Shown: positions 58,907-64,000 of the stretch, piece by piece
Layout of the letters: each line of letters begins with the position of its first letter
Numbering within the stretch: position 1 is the first letter of the stretch
NCBI GenBank assembly: GCA_014156375.1
Contig: RQJH01000005.1
Span: forward strand, 248,001-312,000
Direction: 5' to 3'
DNA length: 64,000 bases
DNA from: Enterobacteriaceae bacterium 89
Lineage (GTDB): Bacteria; Pseudomonadota; Gammaproteobacteria; Enterobacterales; Enterobacteriaceae
Position numbers and translations under genes: made by a program
Notes under the pieces: model-generated
Database searches by the model: none
The model's input: the letters and a program-made list of their open reading frames with translations, nothing else
What the model was told of the DNA's origin: nothing

Positions 58907-60499
58907 ATGCGCAAGTTGGTTTTCTCCGCGGCGATGATGTCGCTGGCACTGGCCCTCGTGGGCTGTGATGACGCTAAAAATAAAGAAACGGTTAACGCTC
59001 CGGCGGCGAATGAAAACGCGGCCCCGAAGGAGGGCGGCTCGCTGATTATTGGCATTACCTCCGGCGATCCGCTGGCAGTGAACCCGATTTACGCCAGCGA
59101 CCGCACCACGCTGACCATCATGCAGGCGCTGTATGCGCCGCTGTATAGCTACAACGACGGCAAAATCGAGTGGGGCCTGGCGGAAAGCCTGACGCCATCA
59201 GCCGATAACCTGAGCTACACCCTCAAGCTGAAACCGAATCTGAAATGGCAGGACGGCCAGCCAATTACCGCCGACGACGTGGTGTTTACCTTCAACAAGC
59301 TGCTGGATGAAAAACAGCACAGCTTCTTCCGCAGCATGTTTATGTTTGGCGGCAAGCCGGTTGCCGTCAGCAAAGTTGACGATCTGACGGTGAAATTCAC
59401 CCTGCCGCAGGTCAGCGCCGCGTTTGTTGGCACGCTGGTGCAGATCTACCCGATCCCGCAGCACGTCTTTGCAAACGAATCCGATCTGGAAAAGAGCAGC
59501 AAAAACGACGCGCCGGTGGGTTCCGGGCCGTTCAAATTTAAAGAGTATCGCGCCGGGCAGTATTACTCGCTGACGCGCTTCGACGATTACTGGAACGGTA
59601 AGCCGAAGCTGGACTCCGTGACCTATCGTTTCGCCAAAGACAGCAACTCCGCCAACCTGGCGCTGCAAAACGGCGAGATCAACCTGAAGATGGTCGATCC
59701 GCAGGACGTTCCGCGCCTGAAAAACACCGGCAAGTTTGATTTCGTGGTCTATCCGGAAGGGCGTCTGGCTTACATGACCTTTAACCAGAACGTGCCGGTG
59801 ATGAAGAGCAAAGAGCTGCGTCAGGCCATTGCTTACGCCATCAACAAAGACGATCTGGTGACCACCGCGTTCACCTCGCAGGACTATGCCAAACCTGCCA
59901 CTTCGTTCCTGACGCCGGACACGCTCTACCACTCCGACGACGTTGAGCAGTACAAATTCGATCTGCAAAAAGCCAAAGACCTGCTGAAAGCCTCCGGTGC
60001 ACCGGCAGATCTGAAGCTGCGCCTGGCCTACGTCAACACCAACAAAACCCAGGAAAGCATGAGCCTGTTTATTCAGCAGCAGCTCAAAGCCGTGGGGATC
60101 AACGTTGAGCTGATGCCGCTGGATGCCAACGCCATGTCGCAACGCAGCCTCGACATGAACAACACCGGCTGGGAGCTGAATCTTGGCGGTTACATCATGG
60201 GCTCCGAGCCGGATGGCTATAAGTCGCTGTTTATGAGCAACGAGGCTTATAACTACGCGCACTATAAAAATCCGCAGTTCGATGCGCTATGGGATCAGGG
60301 CGCAATCGAAACCGACGCGACGAAGCGTGGCGCTATCTACAAGCAAATTCAGCAGGTTGTCGCCAACGACATGACCTATTACCCGATTGCCTACACCAAC
60401 GCGACGGTGGCGGTGGATAAGCGCTTCGGCGGAACGACGGAAGCTGAGCCTAAGCCGGTTTATATGTTCCAGGATTTGTCGAAGATTTATCAGAAATAG
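58907..60499 (+). CDS. ABC transporter peptide/nickel-type solute-binding lipoprotein
   Basis: 530 residues. Lipoprotein signal with lipobox ALVGC (cysteine 20), then SBP family 5 (DppA/OppA/NikA class): the GLAESLTPSADNLSYTLKLK segment, LKWQDGQPITADDVVFTFNK, VGSGPFKFKEYRAGQYYSL, and the duplicated C-terminal lobe. A lipid-anchored form rather than a free periplasmic protein is uncommon in Gram-negative bacteria for this class and suggests inner-membrane tethering. First gene of a five-gene operon. The substrate is a peptide by family, unproven. AAGGGG precedes the ATG. Confidence 0.93.
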   Translation: MRKLVFSAAMMSLALALVGCDDAKNKETVNAPAANENAAPKEGGSLIIGITSGDPLAVNPIYASDRTTLTIMQALYAPLYSYNDGKIEWGLAESLTPSADNLSYTLKLKPNLKWQDGQPITADDVVFTFNKLLDEKQHSFFRSMFMFGGKPVAVSKVDDLTVKFTLPQVSAAFVGTLVQIYPIPQHVFANESDLEKSSKNDAPVGSGPFKFKEYRAGQYYSLTRFDDYWNGKPKLDSVTYRFAKDSNSANLALQNGEINLKMVDPQDVPRLKNTGKFDFVVYPEGRLAYMTFNQNVPVMKSKELRQAIAYAINKDDLVTTAFTSQDYAKPATSFLTPDTLYHSDDVEQYKFDLQKAKDLLKASGAPADLKLRLAYVNTNKTQESMSLFIQQQLKAVGINVELMPLDANAMSQRSLDMNNTGWELNLGGYIMGSEPDGYKSLFMSNEAYNYAHYKNPQFDALWDQGAIETDATKRGAIYKQIQQVVANDMTYYPIAYTNATVAVDKRFGGTTEAEPKPVYMFQDLSKIYQK

Positions 60500-60509
60500 A
60501 ACGTGGTTT

Positions 60510-60642
60510 CCCCTCTCCCCGGCCCTCTCCCAAAGGGAGAGGGAGAAAATCAAACCCGACTCTGTACTGTGCCCTCTCCCGAAAGGAGAGGGCTGCTCCG
60601 TACGGTTCCCTCTCCCTGGGGAGAGGGTTAGGGAGAGGGGGA
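60510..60642. repeat. CCCTCTCCC/GGGAGAGGG palindromic repeat array (copy 4), inside an operon
   Basis: Two long inverted units (CCCTCTCCCAAAGGGAGAGG; CCTCTCCCTGGGGAGAGGG) plus an internal CCCTCTCCCGAAAGGAGAGG stem. It separates the binding-protein gene from the permease genes and could stabilise or limit the downstream transcript. Confidence 0.88.
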
Positions 60643-60679
60643 AAAGCATGCACCAACTGCCGTATTTTAAGGGAATGTC

Positions 60680-61633
60680 GTGAACACACTGCTGACGCGT
60701 CGGCTGCTGCAACTGCTGCCGATGCTTTTCTTTATTTCACTGGTGGCATTTCTGCTGGTGAAACTCGCACCGGGGGATCCGGTGCAGGCGTACGTCACGC
60801 CGCGGATGGCGCCGGAGGATATTGAGCGTATCCGCCACAGTCTTGGGCTCGATCAGCCGCTCACCACGCAATATTTCCTGTGGCTGAAAAACGTCCTCCA
60901 CGGCGATCTGGGCTTCTCGCTGATCTACCACCGCCCGGTGCTGGAGATGATCGTCGAACGCATTCCGGCCACGCTTGGGCTGATGGGCGCTTCGCTGATC
61001 CTCGCGATTATTCTTGCTGTCCCGCTCGGCCTGCTGGCTGGCGCGTTCAAACACCGCTGGCTCGATCACTTCCTCAATCTGTTCGCCTATATCGGCATTT
61101 CAGTGCCGATCTTCTGGTTTGGCATCCTGCTGATCACCGTTTTCGCGGTGCAGCTCAACTGGCTGCCGAGCATGGGGATGCGCACCATCGGCGTGGAAGA
61201 TAACTGGCTCGACGTGGTGCGCCACGGCATTCTGCCCTGTATTGCGCTGACGTTTTACAACCTCTCTAACTACGTGCGCTACGTGCGTTCCAACACCATC
61301 AGCCAGCTGTCGGCGGACTACGTGCAGACGCAGCTGGCCTACGGCGCAACGTACCGTTCGATCCTGTTTCGTCACGTGCTGAAGAATGTGCTGTTGCCGG
61401 TGATCACTCTGTTCGGTCTGTCGTTTGGCGAGCTGATCGTCGGCGCTTACGTCACTGAAAGCGTCTTCTCTTGGCCGGGGATGGGGCTGCTGGGGATCCA
61501 GGCAATCACCTCGCTCGACTATCCGCTGATCATGGCGATCATCATGTTGTCGTCGCTGATGCTGATCGTCGGCAACCTGCTGGCGGATCTGCTGTATCGC
61601 TTCGCCGATCCCCGCATCCGGACGCTGAGGTAA
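60680..61633 (+). CDS. ABC transporter permease (DppB/OppB type)
   Basis: 317 residues with about six membrane helices. BPD-transporter domain with the EAA-like loop QLAYGATYRSILFRHVLKNV (G in the coupling helix), typical OppB N-terminus TRRLLQLLPMLFFISLVAFL and end ADPRIRTLR. GTG start behind AAGGGA. Next gene starts 5 bases after its stop. Confidence 0.94.
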   Translation: MNTLLTRRLLQLLPMLFFISLVAFLLVKLAPGDPVQAYVTPRMAPEDIERIRHSLGLDQPLTTQYFLWLKNVLHGDLGFSLIYHRPVLEMIVERIPATLGLMGASLILAIILAVPLGLLAGAFKHRWLDHFLNLFAYIGISVPIFWFGILLITVFAVQLNWLPSMGMRTIGVEDNWLDVVRHGILPCIALTFYNLSNYVRYVRSNTISQLSADYVQTQLAYGATYRSILFRHVLKNVLLPVITLFGLSFGELIVGAYVTESVFSWPGMGLLGIQAITSLDYPLIMAIIMLSSLMLIVGNLLADLLYRFADPRIRTLR

Positions 61634-61638
61634 TCACG

Positions 61639-62484
61639 ATGAGCAGACGCTGGCAAAACGTTCGTCACCAGCTGCGCCGCAATCGTCCGGCACAGTTCTC
61701 TCTGGTGGTACTGATTATTTTTGTTCTCGCGGCGCTGTCTGCGGGGTTAAGCCCTTACGATCCGGATCAGATGTCACCGGGCGCGCGCCTGTTAGCGCCG
61801 GATGCCGCACACTGGTTCGGCACTGATGAGTACGGGCGCGACTATCTGACCCGCGCGTTGTACGGCGGGCAAATCTCCCTGATGGTCGGCTTCCTGGTGA
61901 TGATTTTCTCCACCCTGATTGGCACGGTGGTCGGCACCATCAGCGGCTATTTCGGCGGCTGGATCGACAACCTGATGATGCGGCTGGTCGAAATCCTGAT
62001 GGCGATCCCGGCGTTCTTCCTGCTGCTGGTGCTGAACGCCTATCTCAAGCCGGGCGTGGACAGTATCATCATGATCATCAGCCTGCTGACGTGGATGAAC
62101 ATGTCGCGGCTGGTGCGGGCTGAAACGCTGTCGGTGAAAGAGCGCGAATATGTGCTGTATGCGCGCGCTTCCGGTGAGCATCCGCTTAAAATCATTATCC
62201 GTCACATCATTCCCGGCGTGCTGCCGACGATCATTGTGGCCGCCACGCTGAATATCGCCTCGGCAATCCTGATGGAATCGACGCTGAGCTTCCTTGGGCT
62301 TGGGGTGCAGCAGCCTGCCGCGTCGTGGGGCAGTATGCTTAACAACGCGCAGTCCTACATTGGCGAAGCGTCTTGGCTGGCGATGTTCCCGGGCATTCTG
62401 ATCCTGCTGACGGTGTTCAGTTTTAACGTGCTGGGCGACGTGTTCCGTACCGCCTTTGAACCGGGGGCGAACCGCGATGCGTAA
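61639..62484 (+). CDS. ABC transporter permease (DppC/OppC type)
   Basis: 281 residues, about six membrane helices, with the OppC N-terminal domain (RRNRPAQFSLVVLIIFVLAA) and GTDEYGRDYLTRALYGGQIS. Coupling loop REYVLYARASGEHPLKIIIR. The ATG giving MSRRWQNVRHQL, behind GAGG, is used; longer in-frame extension lies in the upstream permease. Its stop overlaps the next start by eight bases. Confidence 0.94.
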   Translation: MSRRWQNVRHQLRRNRPAQFSLVVLIIFVLAALSAGLSPYDPDQMSPGARLLAPDAAHWFGTDEYGRDYLTRALYGGQISLMVGFLVMIFSTLIGTVVGTISGYFGGWIDNLMMRLVEILMAIPAFFLLLVLNAYLKPGVDSIIMIISLLTWMNMSRLVRAETLSVKEREYVLYARASGEHPLKIIIRHIIPGVLPTIIVAATLNIASAILMESTLSFLGLGVQQPAASWGSMLNNAQSYIGEASWLAMFPGILILLTVFSFNVLGDVFRTAFEPGANRDA

Positions 62485-63454
62485 CTTACTTGAACTCGAT
62501 AACCTCAAAACCTCGTTCTTCACCCGCGACGGCGAAGTGCATTCGGTACGCGGCGTCAGCTTTGCGCTTCAGCAGGGGGAAATTGTCGGCATCGTTGGTG
62601 AATCCGGCTGCGGCAAAAGCGTCACCTGTAAATCGGTGATCCAGCTGCTTGGCAACAACGGCAAAATCACCGGCGGCAACGTGCGTTTTCACGGTGAAGA
62701 TCTGGCGCGTAAAACGCCGGAGCAGATGCGGCGCATTCGCGGCAACGAGATCGCGATGATTTTCCAGGATCCAATGACCGCGCTGAACCCGGTGCTGACC
62801 ATCGGGCGGCAGATGACCGAGATCCTGGTGCGCAACAAAGGTCTGTTGAAGCGTGAGGCGAAAGCCAAAGCGCTGGAAATGCTCGATCGCGTGGGGATCG
62901 CCGATGCGGAACGCCGCTTCGATCAATATCCTCATGAGTTCAGCGGCGGCATGCGCCAGCGGGTGATGATCGCCATTGCGCTCTCCTGCGATCCGCAGTT
63001 GCTGATCGCTGACGAACCCACGACGGCGCTGGACGTCACCATTCAGGCGCAAATCTTACGTCTGCTGAAATCACTGCAGCAGGAAACCGGCACGGCCATC
63101 ATGCTTGTTACCCACGATCTCGGTGTAGTGGCGCAGACGTGCAGCCGCGTGGTGGTGATGTACGGCGGGTTGGTGATGGAGGAGGGCAGCGTCGAGGACA
63201 TTTTCTGGCGGCCTGCTCATCCTTACACTCGTGGCCTGCTGGCTTCGCTGCCGCGCGCCGACGAGCCGGACCATCGCCTGTCGCCTATCGAAGGCTCCCC
63301 ACCGGGACTGCTGAACCCGCCAGCGGGCTGCCCGTTTGCAGAACGCTGCCCGCAGCGGATGGCGCAGTGTGACAAGCTGCCGCCGTTTTATCAGCCGGGT
63401 GAAGGCCATCGCGCCGCCTGCTGGCTGTGGCAGGACAAGGAGAAACAGGCATGA
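62477..63454 (+). CDS. ABC transporter ATP-binding protein (DppD/OppD type)
   Basis: 325 residues. Walker [10 protein letters not shown]-loop [14 protein letters not shown], signature FSGGMRQR, Walker [16 protein letters not shown]-loop THDLG, and the C-terminal oligopeptide/dipeptide extension with the [19 protein letters not shown] cysteine cluster, which can bind an iron-sulfur cluster in some relatives. ATG start at 62477; a TTG 21 bases upstream is in frame but lies in the permease gene. ATGA overlap with the next gene. Confidence 0.95.
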   Translation: MRNLLELDNLKTSFFTRDGEVHSVRGVSFALQQGEIVGIVGESGCGKSVTCKSVIQLLGNNGKITGGNVRFHGEDLARKTPEQMRRIRGNEIAMIFQDPMTALNPVLTIGRQMTEILVRNKGLLKREAKAKALEMLDRVGIADAERRFDQYPHEFSGGMRQRVMIAIALSCDPQLLIADEPTTALDVTIQAQILRLLKSLQQETGTAIMLVTHDLGVVAQTCSRVVVMYGGLVMEEGSVEDIFWRPAHPYTRGLLASLPRADEPDHRLSPIEGSPPGLLNPPAGCPFAERCPQRMAQCDKLPPFYQPGEGHRAACWLWQDKEKQA

Positions 63455-64000
63455 GCCAGCAACCTTTAATCAGCGTGCGCGACCTGCGCAAACACTACGC
63501 CCTGGGCGGCGGCCTGCTTCGGAAGGGTAAAACCGTGAGGGCGGTCGACGGCGTTAGCTTCGATATTCTGCCGGGCGAAACGTTCGGGCTGGTGGGCGAA
63601 TCCGGCTGCGGCAAATCGACGCTCGGACGCGCTATTCTGCGCCTGTTCGATATCACCTCTGGCGAGATTTCTTTTGCCGGGCAGGAGATCGCCCACGCTT
63701 CTGAGAAAACCCTCAAGCCATTGCGTCGGCGGATGCAGGCGATTTTTCAGGATCCGTATTCGTCGCTCAATCCGGGCATGACGGTTCAGCAGCTGGTGTC
63801 CGAGCCGATGAAAATTCACGGCTACAGCGCGGAAACCCAGCGCCAGCGGGCGGAAGAGTTGTTGTACAAAGTCGGTCTTAAGCAGGAACACCTGCAACGC
63901 TTTCCGCACGAGTTCAGCGGCGGCCAGCGTCAGCGCATCAGCATTGCCCGGGCGCTGTCGGTGGATCCTGAGTTCGTGCTGTGCGATGAACCGTTGTCGG
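63451..64000 (+). CDS. ABC transporter ATP-binding protein (DppF/OppF type), 3' end outside window
   Basis: About 183 residues visible. Starts [20 protein letters not shown]; Walker [15 protein letters not shown]-loop AIFQDPYSSLNP, signature FSGGQRQRISIARAL and Walker B VLCDEPLS at the edge. Starts within the preceding stop (ATGA). Completes the heterodimeric ATPase of the transporter. Confidence 0.94.
   Translation, partial: MSQQPLISVRDLRKHYALGGGLLRKGKTVRAVDGVSFDILPGETFGLVGESGCGKSTLGRAILRLFDITSGEISFAGQEIAHASEKTLKPLRRRMQAIFQDPYSSLNPGMTVQQLVSEPMKIHGYSAETQRQRAEELLYKVGLKQEHLQRFPHEFSGGQRQRISIARALSVDPEFVLCDEPLS

Noticed and set aside
59198-60262. A 354-codon open frame antisense to the ABC binding protein
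   Set aside because: Covers only the inside of a clear family gene and has no independent support.

Overview
The window is chromosomal DNA from a member of the Enterobacteriaceae. Most proteins match Escherichia coli K-12 families at full length, and the backbone order (cca, ygiM, ygiF-glnE-hldE, ubiK, ribB, zupT, ygiD, ygiCB, tolC, nudF-yqiB-cpdA-yqiA-parE, ygiN-mdaB, qseBC, ygiW, parC, plsC, ftsP, ygiQ, yqhG, dkgA, yqhD, yqhC, yghB, metC, exbBD, yghZ, yghW, yghU) is the order around minute 68 of the E. coli map. Gene content and the REP/BIME style suggest the Enterobacter/Leclercia/Lelliottia side of the family, but I cannot name the genus from sequence alone.

Layout. 1-7.2 kb is backbone: 3'-truncated cca (cut by the window edge), ygiM, and a ygiF-glnE-hldE operon in which YgiF lacks most of its CHAD domain. 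7.2-13.4 kb is an A+T-rich accessory island between hldE and ubiK, where E. coli has yqiK/yqiJ/glgS. It packs a whole glutamate/glutamine acid-resistance system into about 6 kb: gadB, a divergent gadC-type antiporter and glsA on the + strand, converging on gadE-hdeA-hdeB on the - strand. GlsA makes glutamate and ammonia from glutamine, GadB consumes a proton to make GABA, GadC exchanges GABA for glutamate, HdeA and HdeB protect periplasmic proteins at low pH, and GadE is the expected activator. 13.4-24.7 kb is backbone again, with an FMN riboswitch plus terminator before ribB, a perfect 7-1-7 Fur box before zupT, tolC, and the parE operon. 24.7-31.5 kb is a second accessory segment: a TRAP transporter operon (P-Q-M) with no catabolic neighbours, and a 1172-residue autotransporter. 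31.6-51.4 kb is backbone, including qseBC/ygiW with a QseB/PmrA-type box, an AraC-GyrI regulator that carries the HTH missing from E. coli YgiV, parC, metC with tandem MetJ boxes, and exbBD with a Fur box.

51.4-54.5 kb holds an atypical membrane chemoreceptor and three unrecognised small genes (a - strand pair diverging from a + strand single-pass membrane protein), in place of E. coli yghA/yqhA. 54.6-58.7 kb has yghZ, yghW, a small secreted protein, a PAS-GGDEF cyclase and yghU. The hydrogenase-2 operon that lies between yghW and yghU in E. coli is absent. The window ends inside an oligopeptide/nickel-type ABC transporter operon (binding protein, two permeases, two ATPases, the last one cut by the edge).

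Two dispersed repeat families recur in gene gaps: four paired REP elements (BIMEs) and four arrays built on CCCTCTCCC/GGGAGAGGG arms. No tRNA, rRNA, CRISPR array, integrase or transposase gene was seen. The best candidates for new biology are the compact acid island with its divergent antiporter, the three-gene unknown cluster beside the chemoreceptor, the autotransporter, and two micro-ORFs behind a consensus -10 box upstream of gadE.
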